The notes: a model not told the origin generated them from the sequence alone. Shown: positions 7,423 through 15,482, counted from the stretch's first letter. The stretch is 24,776 bases of DNA from an uncultured Collinsella sp. (GCA_934617135.1 CAKTUC010000013.1:1-24776), one strand, 5' to 3'. Made by a program: numbers and translations.

Positions 7423-9267
7423 TTGAATTATCTGAGTGAGATGCTCAAATTGCCGGTCTTGGACGTCGACGGCGAAAAGCTCGGCGTGGTCAACGATTTT
7501 GGCATTGCTACCGGCGAAGTTTTTCCGCACGTGACGTCGCTCGCGTTCCGCGGCCCCGGCAAGACGCCGTTTATGATCAGCTGGCGCAAGTGGGTCGACC
7601 GTATCGACGAGACGGGCGTGTACCTTAAGACGTCGGCCACCGAAATCCGCTTTTCGTACCTGCAGCCGACTGAGCTGTTGCTGGCGCGCGATGTTCTCAA
7701 CAAGCAGATCGTCGACACGCAGGGCATGAAGGTCGTGCGCGTCAACGACATCAAGTTCTCCATGTCGGGCGAAAATCAGCTGCGTCTGCTGGGTGCCGAG
7801 GTTGGCGCCCGCGGTCTGCTGCGCGCGATCAGCCCCGCACTTGAGCATGTCGTCGAGGGCTTTATGAAGCATCTGGGCAAGCCGCTCAGCGAGGACATCA
7901 TCGCCTGGTCCTACATGGACCTGCTTGACCGTTCGACTAAGAACATCCAGCTCTCGGTGTCGCACAAGACGCTTGGCGAGCTGCATCCTGCCGACATCGC
8001 TGACATCATCGAGCAGCTCGACCCGCGCCTGCGCGCGCAGGTGTTCGCGCAGCTCGATACGGCACAGGCCGCCGAGGCCATCTCGGAGTTCGATGACGAC
8101 GAGCTCATGACCGAGATGCTCGAGGGCCTGTCCGACACGGACGCATCGTCGATGCTGGCCATGATGGACCCGGACGACGCTGCCGACCTGATCGACGAGC
8201 TCGATTATGAGAAGGCCGAGAAGCTCCTGCGCCTGATGGGCGTCAAGGAGGAGAAGGCGATTCGTAACCTGCTGGGCTACGAGGACAACACCGCCGGCCG
8301 CATCATGACCTCGGAGTTTGTCTCGCTGCCCGCCACGGCGACGGTCGGCGATGCCATCGAGGCGATTCGCAAACTCGACGAGGACTTTGAGAGCGTCTAT
8401 TACGTCTATACCGAGGATCCGAGCGGCATGCTGACGGGCGTGCTTTCGCTGCGCACGCTGATCGTGGCCGATCGCGATGCCACGCTGGGCCAGCTCGCCT
8501 ATCGCGATCTGGTCTACGTGTCGCCCGACGAGGACCAGGAAGACGTGACGGACGAGATGACCAAGTACGACCTGGTTGCCATCCCTGTCTGCGACGAGAA
8601 CCGTCATATCCTGGGTATCGTGACCTTCGACGACGCCATGGACGTTATCGCCGAGGAGCATCAGGAGGACCTGCAGATCGCCGGTGTCGGCTCGGGCGAT
8701 AGCGCGTCGGACGACTCGACGAACGTGCTCAGCTGGTTCGTGCATCGTCAGTACTGGGTCGTCGTGTGGGGCATCGCCTCGTGCATTATGGCGACGGTGC
8801 TGGGGACGGCGCTGGGCTCCGCGCATCTGGTGGTGTTCCCCATGTGCGCCATGCCGCTCGTGCTGCTGGCTGCCTCGCGCATGGTGTCGTTCGTCAAGAA
8901 CTACTTCCTCGAGTATGACGGCCACGACGACGAGCCCAAACCGTACCTGGGATTCTTCTTCCAGAGCACGGGTATGGGCCTGATTCTGTCGCTCGTGACC
9001 TACCTGTGCGCGCAGTTGGTGCGCACTGCCGCGTTCCCCGATGCCCCCATGTTCGAGGAGCAGCTCTTTACCGGGTGCTTTAACCTTGCGGCCATCATCT
9101 GCCTGGTCAGCAACATGAGCGCCGTGATTTATCTGATGGTGCTGTTCTGGCGCGATGAGCACGACCTCAATACGTCGGGTACCGCCATGAACGTCATCGC
9201 CGTCATGATCTCGTGCGTGGCGTACTGCACCGCCGCGGTGCTGCTCACCATGTCGGTCATGGGATAG
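7423..9267 (+). CDS. MgtE-like protein: PRC-barrel-like N-terminus, MgtE_N, CBS pair, divergent membrane domain
   Basis: The 614-residue protein has a PRC-barrel-like N-terminal region (about 1-150, KLPVLDVDGEKLGVVNDFGI). An MgtE N-domain of helical repeats follows (about 180-285, LHPADIADIIEQLD and MDPDDAADLIDELD). A CBS pair (about 287-420) opens with YEDNTAGRIMTSEFV and ends with TFDDAMDVIAEEHQEDLQ. The C-terminal membrane domain (about 440-614) has about five hydrophobic segments but lacks the GNxGxQ-type signature of the MgtE pore, so ion conduction is uncertain. Cytosolic MgtE_N/CBS modules sense Mg2+. The start is TTG at 7423 with GGGGAG five bases upstream; the next in-frame ATG (7441) has no proper ribosome site. 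It is the first gene after the candidate Mg2+ riboswitch and is followed 8 bp later by a NRAMP-related transporter. Confidence 0.83.
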   Translation: MNYLSEMLKLPVLDVDGEKLGVVNDFGIATGEVFPHVTSLAFRGPGKTPFMISWRKWVDRIDETGVYLKTSATEIRFSYLQPTELLLARDVLNKQIVDTQGMKVVRVNDIKFSMSGENQLRLLGAEVGARGLLRAISPALEHVVEGFMKHLGKPLSEDIIAWSYMDLLDRSTKNIQLSVSHKTLGELHPADIADIIEQLDPRLRAQVFAQLDTAQAAEAISEFDDDELMTEMLEGLSDTDASSMLAMMDPDDAADLIDELDYEKAEKLLRLMGVKEEKAIRNLLGYEDNTAGRIMTSEFVSLPATATVGDAIEAIRKLDEDFESVYYVYTEDPSGMLTGVLSLRTLIVADRDATLGQLAYRDLVYVSPDEDQEDVTDEMTKYDLVAIPVCDENRHILGIVTFDDAMDVIAEEHQEDLQIAGVGSGDSASDDSTNVLSWFVHRQYWVVVWGIASCIMATVLGTALGSAHLVVFPMCAMPLVLLAASRMVSFVKNYFLEYDGHDDEPKPYLGFFFQSTGMGLILSLVTYLCAQLVRTAAFPDAPMFEEQLFTGCFNLAAIICLVSNMSAVIYLMVLFWRDEHDLNTSGTAMNVIAVMISCVAYCTAAVLLTMSVMG

Positions 9268-9275
9268 GTGGTCGC

Positions 9276-10538
9276 GTGCAAAACACGAAGCAAAAGTCGA
9301 GCACCAAGCAAAAGCTGACCATCGCCGCCATTTTTGGCGCCATGGGTCCCGGTCTGCTGGCGGCGCTTTCGGGCAATGACGCCGGCGGCATCGCCACGTA
9401 TTCCAGCGCAGGCGCCAGTTATGGCTACAAGATGCTTTGGATGCTTCCCGTCATGACCGTGCTGCTCATCGTGACGCAGGAGACTGCTGCCCGTTGCGGT
9501 TGCGTGACGGGTAAGGGTCTGGCATCGCTCATCCGCGAACGCTTTGGCGTGCGCAAGAGCGTGCTGGCCATGGCGGCGCTGTTGATCGCCAACACGGCCG
9601 TGACCATCTCGGAGTTCGCGGGTATCGCGAGCGGCCTTGCTCTTTTTGGCGTCCCGGCGAGCATCTCGGTGCCGCTTGTGGCGCTGCTGGTGTGGATGCT
9701 TACCATGTCGGGCAGTTTTCAGCGTATCGAGAAGATTTTGCTGCTGGTAAGCTGCGTGTTTGTGACCTATATCGTCGCCGCGTTTATGGCTGGCCCCAAC
9801 TGGGGCGAGGTCGCGGTCGACTTGGTCGTGCCCAATATCCAGAATGATCCCAACTACGTGTCGCTCGTGGTCGCAACAATCGGTACCACCATCGCACCGT
9901 GGATGATCTTCCTGGCGCAGAACAACGTGGTCGATAAGAACGCGGGCGAGGACGATATCGTGCTGCAGCGTATTGATACCGTAAGCGGCTCGATTGCTGC
10001 CGATATAATCGCCGGCTTCATTATCATCACGACTGGTACGGTGCTGTTCCCGGCGGGTATTCAGATTAGCGATGCCGCTGACGCTGCCCGTGCACTGGAG
10101 CCTATCGCGGGCCAGTGGTCCACGGTGCTGTTCGCCTCTGGTTTGGTTGCGGCGAGCTTTTTGGCCGCGTGCGTGCTGCCGGGTGTTACGTCCAGCGCCA
10201 TCTGCGAGGCATTTGGCTGGGAGCGCGGTGCCGATCGCAGCTGGGACGAGGCTCCGGTCTACCGTGGCATCATTACGGCCATCATCGGTATCTCTGCCGT
10301 GCTGGTGCTTTTGCCCGGCGTCGATCTGTTCCAGATTATGATGACCTCGCAGGTCATTAACGGTGTGCTACTGCCTGTGGTTCTGGTGTTCCAGGTGGTT
10401 ATCGCCGCCGATCGACACATTATGGGTGCCAACCGCAACGGCCGCGTATGGAACGTGCTTACGTGGGCGACCATCGGCGTGATCACGGTGCTGACGGTTG
10501 TCATGTTTGTGCTGCAGGCGATGGGTTACAGCGCTTAA
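9276..10538 (+). CDS. NRAMP-related magnesium transporter (NRMT-type SLC11 family)
   Basis: The 420-residue protein has about eleven membrane helices. It follows the NRAMP pattern: GPGLLAALSGNDAGGIAT in TM1 (Asp35) and GTTIAPWMIFLAQNNVVDK in TM6. The substrate site differs from Mn2+/Fe2+ NRAMPs. The DPGN of TM1 is NDAGG here, and the metal-selecting Met of TM6 (MPH) is Ala207 in APW. These are the changes reported for NRAMP-related Mg2+ transporters such as the Eggerthella lenta protein. The start is GTG at 9276, preceded by AGGTGG (9266-9271), which overlaps the end of the MgtE-like gene, so coupling is likely. A longer reading from 9213 would run inside the upstream gene and is rejected. 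Import of Mg2+ is inferred from residues and the operon. Confidence 0.85.
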   Translation: MQNTKQKSSTKQKLTIAAIFGAMGPGLLAALSGNDAGGIATYSSAGASYGYKMLWMLPVMTVLLIVTQETAARCGCVTGKGLASLIRERFGVRKSVLAMAALLIANTAVTISEFAGIASGLALFGVPASISVPLVALLVWMLTMSGSFQRIEKILLLVSCVFVTYIVAAFMAGPNWGEVAVDLVVPNIQNDPNYVSLVVATIGTTIAPWMIFLAQNNVVDKNAGEDDIVLQRIDTVSGSIAADIIAGFIIITTGTVLFPAGIQISDAADAARALEPIAGQWSTVLFASGLVAASFLAACVLPGVTSSAICEAFGWERGADRSWDEAPVYRGIITAIIGISAVLVLLPGVDLFQIMMTSQVINGVLLPVVLVFQVVIAADRHIMGANRNGRVWNVLTWATIGVITVLTVVMFVLQAMGYSA

Positions 10539-10557
10539 CGCTCCTTTTTGCTTCCGG

Positions 10558-10590
10558 ACAGGCCGCAGCGATGGGCTGCGGCCTGTTTTT
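10558..10590 (+). terminator. Strong rho-independent terminator of the Mg2+ operon
   Basis: ACAGGCCGCAGC (10558-10569) pairs with GCTGCGGCCTGT (10575-10586) around a 5-nt loop, followed by a run of T to 10590. It lies 20 bp after the transporter stop codon. Confidence 0.92.
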
Positions 10591-10618
10591 GCTTGCTATA
10601 GGGGCTTAGTTATATGGC

Positions 10619-10850
10619 CGTGGGCAAAAAATGCCAAATATGAGTACTGTTGTTAAGCAGATAGCATTTACACCCGAGAAGATAATGGACATAACACATA
10701 GTATGTTCATTAAAATGAGCCTCAACTGGCCTTAGACCAGCCAATCCAGCTGCCTTAAGGGCGCGCGGAGATCGCTCGGACGTCGTTTTGGGCGATTTAG
10801 CCTGCTACTAAAATGGTAACAGTACTCATATTTGCCCTTTTTTGCCCACG
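10619..10850. mobile_element. 232-bp MITE-like element with 37-bp imperfect terminal inverted repeats
   Basis: The left end (10619-10655) and the reverse complement of the right end (10814-10850) share CGTGGGCAAAAAA and, after three differing bases, CAAATATGAGTACTGTT. The interior is noticeably richer in A/T than the neighbouring genes and holds no ORF of note. It includes a small palindrome, ACATAGTATGT, near 10698. No target-site duplication is evident in the immediate flanks. It may be a non-autonomous mobile element or an RNA-forming repeat. With the two terminators on each side, it fills the gap between the transporter and the acyltransferase. Confidence 0.6.
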
Positions 10851-10865
10851 ACACTTCGACACGAT

Positions 10866-10912
10866 GCAAAAAGCCGCCCCTGGACTGGAATTGACAGCCC
10901 AGGGGCGGCTTT
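10866..10912 (-). terminator. Terminator of the OatA-like acyltransferase gene
   Basis: AAAGCCGCCCCTGG (10870-10883) pairs with CCAGGGGCGGCTTT (10899-10912), a 14-bp perfect stem. On the - strand it is followed by a run of five T, as expected for the convergent acyltransferase transcript. Confidence 0.85.
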
Positions 10913-10927
10913 CGCTTGTCGCAGGAG

Positions 10928-10970
10928 CGTCCCCAAGTGCCGGCCGAAAAGGAACGTCCCCAAGTGCCGG
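10928..10970. repeat. Two direct copies of a 16-bp box
   Basis: CGTCCCCAAGTGCCGG occurs at 10928-10943 and 10955-10970, a period of 27 bp, just downstream of the acyltransferase stop codon. The first nine bases recur at 7112-7120 after the NodB-like gene, suggesting a dispersed intergenic box. Confidence 0.6.
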
Positions 10971-10971
10971 G

Positions 10972-13209
10972 TTATTTGTCGGTACCCAGCTTGTGTGGCT
11001 TGTAGGCGAGGGCGTTGACCAGCGCGTCGGCGGCGGACTTAACGGCTGTCGGCTGTGGATCGTTGACGTGGTCCTCGGGATGCACGGGTAGGTCCTTCTT
11101 GACGGCATCGTGGATCAAGTTGAGGTACTCGGCCACGCCGGTGGTCGACAGGTGCGTGCCGTCGCCATCGAACAGGTCGTTGCGGTTGGCGCTGTACCCG
11201 TACCAGTCGATAACGCGCACATTCTTGTAGCGCGTGGCGGCGTTGGCGATGGCCTGGTTGGTGGATCCGACCCACGGCTGCGGGCTACGCGTGTTTACAA
11301 ACACGACAATGCGCTGCTCGCCGGCGTCGGCCATGATCGCGTCGACTTGGGCGTCCGTTACCAAACCGTTGGTGCCCAGGGCAAAGACCACAATCTTGCC
11401 GGCAAGGTTCTGCTGGATATAGCCTTCAAATGTCGCGCGGCCCGCATCGAACTGGCGGCCCTTTTCGGCATCGATATGACTGTGCGGGAACACGCCGTCA
11501 AAGGAATCCACGGCGCGTAGCGACACGGAGTCACCGATCATCAGCAGGTCGTAGGAGCCATCGGGGAAGCCGTCGTTGTCCTTGTCGGTGTCGTCGGCCG
11601 CCTGCTGGTCCGCAGGCGCGGCGTTTTTGGCTTCCTTATTCAGGACCTCGGCGCCCTCGCCACTCAGTGCGGAGGTCTCCGGCACAAAGATCAAGCCGCC
11701 CAGCGCGATGACGAGCACGATGCCACAAGCGGCGCACACGGGAACGTGCGCGCGTGCCCAGTTGGCGGGCGTGGTGGTGCCATCGCGGAATTCGGCGACG
11801 GTGCGGCCAAAAGCGCCCTTCCTAAACGGCGTCTCGATAAAGCGGTAGGAACACTCGGCTACGGCTACCACCAGCAACACCTGCAAAATGTACTGCCACC
11901 AGGGCGTGTCGTTGATGTTGGCGACCGGGTTCATGAGCAGCAGCAGCGGATAGTGCCACAGGTAGATGCTGTAGGAGCGCTTGCCAACCCATACGAGCGG
12001 CTCGGCGGATAGCGCGCGGGCAACCATTCCCTGGGGCTGCACGCAGGCAGCGATAACCATGAGCGTGAGGATGGAGCACAGCAGCGTGCCGCCGCGATAC
12101 TGGAACGCGGTGTAGCCGTTGGTGAGTGCGACCATAGCGGCGAGGCCAATCAGGCCTACAACGCCCAGCACATCGATGGATGCGGGCGAGGACCAAAAGC
12201 GCACGAGCGCGCTCGGCTGGGCCGGGGCGGCTTCGGCTGCGTTGTCGGCCTTCGTGCCCTGCTTGTCCTCGGGATTTTTTCCGTGCCTGGCGGCGAGGCG
12301 GTCGATCCCCAAGCGATGGGCGAGGCGCACCGGCGCCAGGTCGCGATCGGGGATAAAGGCCATCCAGGCACCCAGCAACAGCGAGAACACGCGGGTGTCG
12401 GTGCCGTAGTACACGCGGCTGGGATCGGCGGCGGGGTTGTAGAGCACCATCATGGCGACGGCGGAAACCGCGGCAAGGCCCAGAACCACGCGGCGCGTGT
12501 TGGGTTTGCTCACATGCATGGATACCATGGCAAACAGCAGCGGCGGCCAGATGAGGTAGAACTGTTCCTCGATGGCAAGCGACCAAAAGTGCGTGAGCGG
12601 CGAGGGGTCGCCCAGGGCATTGAAGTACGAGACGTCCTGGGCGATCTGCCACCAGTTGTTTAAGAACAGCAGCGACGGCAGGATGTCGGGACGCATCTTG
12701 GTGAGCATCACGTGGTTAAAGATTGTGCACAGCGCGCAGGTCACCACCACGACGGTCACTACGGCGGGGAACAGGCGGCGGATGCGGCGAATCCAGAAGC
12801 TCTTGAGGTCGATGCGTCCGGTCTTGGCGACTTCGTTGAGCAGCAGGCGCGTGATCAGATAGCCCGAAAGCACAAAGAAGATCGTGACGCCGAGCAGGCC
12901 GCCCTGAGCCCACGTGAGGTTAAGGTGATAGAGCACCACCGCGACGACGGCGAGCGTACGCAGGCCGTCGAGCGCGGGAATGTAACGGGATTTGGGGCGA
13001 GCAGTCGCCTGCTGGTCGGTAGCGGACGAGCGCGTGGCGTCGGTGTTGGTCTTGGCTGCATGGGCGTTCTTGTTGGTGGGCGCTCGGTGCGGGCTCGGGG
13101 CGCGTCGCGACTCACCGGTGCGACGCTCGGCGCGCGGGCGTTCGTGCGGCGCCTGATTATCGGGCGCGCGGCGCGGGCCGCGCGGGCTCGATTGCGGGAA
13201 TTGTTCCAT
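10972..13209 (-). CDS. OatA-type membrane O-acyltransferase (acyltransferase 3 + SGNH domain)
   Basis: The 745-residue protein has a disordered Arg/Pro-rich cytosolic N-terminus (1-75). A multi-helix acyltransferase-3 membrane domain (about 76-500) contains ALDGLRTLAV, the FFVLSGYLIT motif and HFWSLAIEEQFYLIWP. An extracytoplasmic SGNH hydrolase-type domain (about 550-745) has the nucleophile Ser561 in MIGDSVS, an Asn in the GTNG block and the Asp683-x-x-His686 pair in DGTHL. This architecture is that of OatA and related enzymes that O-acetylate peptidoglycan or surface glycans. The membrane part moves the acetyl group outward and the SGNH part transfers it. The ATG has only a weak GGATGATG upstream. 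The gene stands alone, with its own terminator, and diverges from the ribokinase operon. The exact glycan acceptor cannot be read from the sequence. Confidence 0.88.
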   Translation of the reverse strand: MEQFPQSSPRGPRRAPDNQAPHERPRAERRTGESRRAPSPHRAPTNKNAHAAKTNTDATRSSATDQQATARPKSRYIPALDGLRTLAVVAVVLYHLNLTWAQGGLLGVTIFFVLSGYLITRLLLNEVAKTGRIDLKSFWIRRIRRLFPAVVTVVVVTCALCTIFNHVMLTKMRPDILPSLLFLNNWWQIAQDVSYFNALGDPSPLTHFWSLAIEEQFYLIWPPLLFAMVSMHVSKPNTRRVVLGLAAVSAVAMMVLYNPAADPSRVYYGTDTRVFSLLLGAWMAFIPDRDLAPVRLAHRLGIDRLAARHGKNPEDKQGTKADNAAEAAPAQPSALVRFWSSPASIDVLGVVGLIGLAAMVALTNGYTAFQYRGGTLLCSILTLMVIAACVQPQGMVARALSAEPLVWVGKRSYSIYLWHYPLLLLMNPVANINDTPWWQYILQVLLVVAVAECSYRFIETPFRKGAFGRTVAEFRDGTTTPANWARAHVPVCAACGIVLVIALGGLIFVPETSALSGEGAEVLNKEAKNAAPADQQAADDTDKDNDGFPDGSYDLLMIGDSVSLRAVDSFDGVFPHSHIDAEKGRQFDAGRATFEGYIQQNLAGKIVVFALGTNGLVTDAQVDAIMADAGEQRIVVFVNTRSPQPWVGSTNQAIANAATRYKNVRVIDWYGYSANRNDLFDGDGTHLSTTGVAEYLNLIHDAVKKDLPVHPEDHVNDPQPTAVKSAADALVNALAYKPHKLGTDK

Positions 13210-13248
13210 AAAACATCATCCAATGACGAGAATAATCAGCACATATTC

Positions 13249-13254
13249 ATTGTA
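13249..13254 (-). promoter_or_regulatory. -10 box for the acyltransferase gene
   Basis: On the - strand TACAAT (13254 to 13249), a 5 of 6 match, lies 39 bp before the ATG. No good -35 hexamer is visible at the expected spacing. Confidence 0.4.
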
Positions 13255-13302
13255 GCCGCCTGCTCCTGTGAATGCTTGCTGCTGGCGCAACCTCAAGCGC
13301 GT

Positions 13303-13332
13303 GTTCACATCAAAGTGAACTAAAGTTATAGA
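13303..13332 (+). promoter_or_regulatory. Promoter with overlapping operator for the ribokinase/nucleoside hydrolase operon
   Basis: TTCACA (13304-13309, 5 of 6) and TATAGA (13327-13332, 4 of 6) are 17 bp apart. An inverted repeat, GTTCAC (13303-13308) and GTGAAC (13315-13320), covers the -35 box and the start of the spacer, where a bound repressor would block polymerase. No regulator gene is adjacent, so the protein that binds is unknown. Confidence 0.6.
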
Positions 13333-13395
13333 GGTGCGAGACCGCACAATTGACGGTCGACGGTGGGCATAAAGCCCGCAGATGAGGAGGTTTCC

Positions 13396-14358
13396 ATGGC
13401 AGATCGCGGCATCGTTGCGGTGTTCGGCAGCATGAACATGGACCTTTCGGTGGCGTGCGAGCGCATGCCGCGCGCGGGTGAGACGGTCGGTGGCAGCGGT
13501 TTTATCACCAATGCCGGCGGCAAGGGCGCCAACCAGGCCGTAGCCGCCGCACGCATGGGTGCGCGCACGTGCATGATCGGTGCCGTCGGGTGCGACCCGT
13601 TTGGCGATGCGCTTGTGGCGGGGCTCCAAGATGCCGGCGTGGGCGTTGAGTTTGTGGCGCGTCGCGACGACGTGGAGACCGGAACCGCGACCATCATTCG
13701 TTGCGAGGGCGACAATCGCATCGTGCTGTCGCCGGGCGCCAACCATGCGCTTGCGGGCGAGGACGTGGCCTGCGCGCTGCGCTATATGGTGGCTGACGAG
13801 CTCGATGGCGATGTCTGCGAGCTTGCCCCGGCGGCCGGCGGCGTCTTTGTCGCCCAGGGCGAATGCGACCTGATGGCAACGGCTGCGGCGCTCTCTTGCG
13901 CCCATGGGCTGGGGTTCTATACGGTCTTTAACCCGGCGCCCGCCTGCGATCTGCCGGCAGGAGCGTGGCCGGCGGTCGACCTGGTCTGCCCCAACGAGAC
14001 CGAGTGCCAGGTGCTGACGGGCATCTTGCCCACGGATGACGCGAGCTGCGTCGCTGCGCTTGGGGCTTTGCTCGCCAAGGGCGCCGGGGCCGCGGTCATC
14101 ACGCTGGGCGGAGCTGGCTCGGTTACGCTCGGCGACGACGGCGAGCTGCTGCGCATGCCGGCGCTTTCGAGCGCGGTGGTCGACACCACGGCTGCGGGCG
14201 ACACGTTTATCGGCGCGCTTGCAGCGGCTCGTCTAGAGGGCCTGCCGCTTTTTGAGTGCATGACCGCGGGCGCTCGCGCCTCGGCGGTGACGGTGTCGCG
14301 CTTGGGCGCGCAACAATCGATTCCCACGCGCGCCGAAGTTGAACATTGGTTTGGTTAA
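13396..14358 (+). CDS. rbsK: Ribokinase (PfkB family)
   Basis: The 320-residue protein phosphorylates D-ribose to ribose 5-phosphate. Visible PfkB signatures are the sugar-binding N-terminus FGSMNMDLSV, GGKGANQAVAAARMG (41-55) typical of ribokinases, and the ATP/catalytic motif DTTAAGDTF, with the likely catalytic base Asp269. Length is normal for the family (about 310). GAGGAGG at 13384-13390 fixes the ATG at 13396; an in-frame GTG at 13363 has no such site and lies in the leader. The nucleoside hydrolase gene follows after 30 bp, so ribose freed from nucleosides can be trapped as ribose 5-phosphate. A related sugar or nucleoside kinase cannot be fully excluded. Confidence 0.87.
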   Translation: MADRGIVAVFGSMNMDLSVACERMPRAGETVGGSGFITNAGGKGANQAVAAARMGARTCMIGAVGCDPFGDALVAGLQDAGVGVEFVARRDDVETGTATIIRCEGDNRIVLSPGANHALAGEDVACALRYMVADELDGDVCELAPAAGGVFVAQGECDLMATAAALSCAHGLGFYTVFNPAPACDLPAGAWPAVDLVCPNETECQVLTGILPTDDASCVAALGALLAKGAGAAVITLGGAGSVTLGDDGELLRMPALSSAVVDTTAAGDTFIGALAAARLEGLPLFECMTAGARASAVTVSRLGAQQSIPTRAEVEHWFG

Positions 14359-14388
14359 ACGATAAAGACGGAGAAGCGGAGTAGAACA

Positions 14389-15363
14389 ATGGCAACCAAG
14401 AAGCTGATCCTTGATCTGGATATGGGTGTGGACGACGCGATGGCGCTTGCCTATGCCATCGCGAGCCCCGAGGTGGAGCTCGTCGGCATTACCACGTGCT
14501 TTGGCAATGTGCGTGTTGAGCAGTCGGCGCATAACTGCCTGGCGGTGCTCGACCTGCTGGGTCGTCCCGAGGTGCCGGTGTACCTGGGTGCTGATCGCCC
14601 GATTCGCGCGACCGAGCCCTATACGCCGCCGGCGTCCACCACGCTCATCCACGGCAAGAACGGCATTGGCGGTGCGAGCGTGCCCGCGTCGCCGTACGAG
14701 CCGGTGGGCGCGACGACAGCCGAAGGCAATGCAGCGGTCGACTATCTGATCGATGCCGCACGCACTTATGGACCCGACCTGGTCTATGTGGCGACCGGTC
14801 CGCTCTCTAACTTGGCGCTCGCCCTTGAGCGCGACGCGGCGGCGATGATGTCTATTGGCCGTGTGGTCGTGATGGGCGGCGCCCTTACCGTGCCTGGCAA
14901 CGTGAGTGCGGGCGCCGAGGCCAACATGGCGAGCGACCCCGAGGCGGCCGATGCCGTGCTACGCTCGGGCCGTAAGCTCACCATGGTTGGTCTGGACGTG
15001 ACGCATCGCGTGGTGCTTACGCGTCGCGATATCGCCGGCTGGACGGGTTCGGGCACCATGGCCGGTTGCGCGTTTGCGAGCATGGTCGAGCACTACATTG
15101 GTTCGTACGAGATGAACGCCCCCTACCTGGGCGGTTGTGCGCTGCACGATCCGCTTGCCGTTGCCGTGGCGATCGACCCCACGCTCGTGGGCGCGCTCGG
15201 CTGCAACCTGCGCGTCGACCTGCTGGGCGAGTATCGCGGCCGCACCATCTGCGACGAGCACCGCCTGTCCGATCCGGACAAGAGCGCGCTTGTGGCACTC
15301 ACCGTGGACGCCCCGCGCTTCCTGTCCGAGTTTAAGACACGCATGGCCCGCGTCCTGGGCTAA
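14389..15363 (+). CDS. Inosine/uridine-preferring nucleoside hydrolase (IunH/Rih family)
   Basis: The 324-residue enzyme would split ribonucleosides into base and ribose. The Ca2+-binding N-terminal motif reads DLDMGVDDAMAL (9-20), where the usual DxDPGxDD has Met in place of Pro but all Asp residues are kept. The central VATGPLSNLALAL and VMGGA blocks and the C-terminal HD (His253, Asp254) of the active site are present. Length matches the family. GGAG at 14378-14381 is seven bases before the ATG. It forms an operon with the upstream ribokinase. Substrate preference within the family (pyrimidine, purine or mixed) is not determined by what is visible. Confidence 0.88.
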   Translation: MATKKLILDLDMGVDDAMALAYAIASPEVELVGITTCFGNVRVEQSAHNCLAVLDLLGRPEVPVYLGADRPIRATEPYTPPASTTLIHGKNGIGGASVPASPYEPVGATTAEGNAAVDYLIDAARTYGPDLVYVATGPLSNLALALERDAAAMMSIGRVVVMGGALTVPGNVSAGAEANMASDPEAADAVLRSGRKLTMVGLDVTHRVVLTRRDIAGWTGSGTMAGCAFASMVEHYIGSYEMNAPYLGGCALHDPLAVAVAIDPTLVGALGCNLRVDLLGEYRGRTICDEHRLSDPDKSALVALTVDAPRFLSEFKTRMARVLG

Positions 15364-15375
15364 GTGCTTCCTGCA

Positions 15376-15441
15376 CCCCGTCCCAGAAAAATCATCGGGC
15401 TGCAAAAGCAGTCAAAAGAGCCCCGTCCCAACTTAGCTACC
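15376..15441 (-). repeat. Dispersed repeat with two CCCCGTCCCA boxes (copy 1)
   Basis: The 18 bases at 15376-15393 are the exact reverse complement of 21622-21639, and the 32 bases at 15410-15441 match the reverse complement of 21667-21698 with two differences. Only the spacer between the boxes differs in sequence and length. It lies right after the nucleoside hydrolase stop codon and may also act in transcript ending. Confidence 0.75.
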
Positions 15442-15482
15442 GAGTAAATGCGCCCGTTGGGGGAATAGTTGTGCCGCTTCGC

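Noticed and set aside
7408..7440. Short leader ORF of 10 codons overlapping the MgtE-like start
   Set aside because: ATGATG at 7408 opens a tiny frame ending at 7440, but it has no separate ribosome site and no attenuator-type codon run.
7387..9162. Open frame of 591 codons on the - strand opposite the MgtE-like gene
   Set aside because: Shadow of the + strand gene, low-complexity His/Arg/Gln-rich product and no domain.
9276..10538. Manganese transporter MntH
   Set aside because: The Mn2+-selecting Met and the DPGN motif are absent, and the operon context is Mg2+.
13363..13395. GTG start giving an 11-residue longer ribokinase
   Set aside because: The strong GAGGAGG site lies inside the extension and points to the ATG at 13396; ribokinases begin near that residue.
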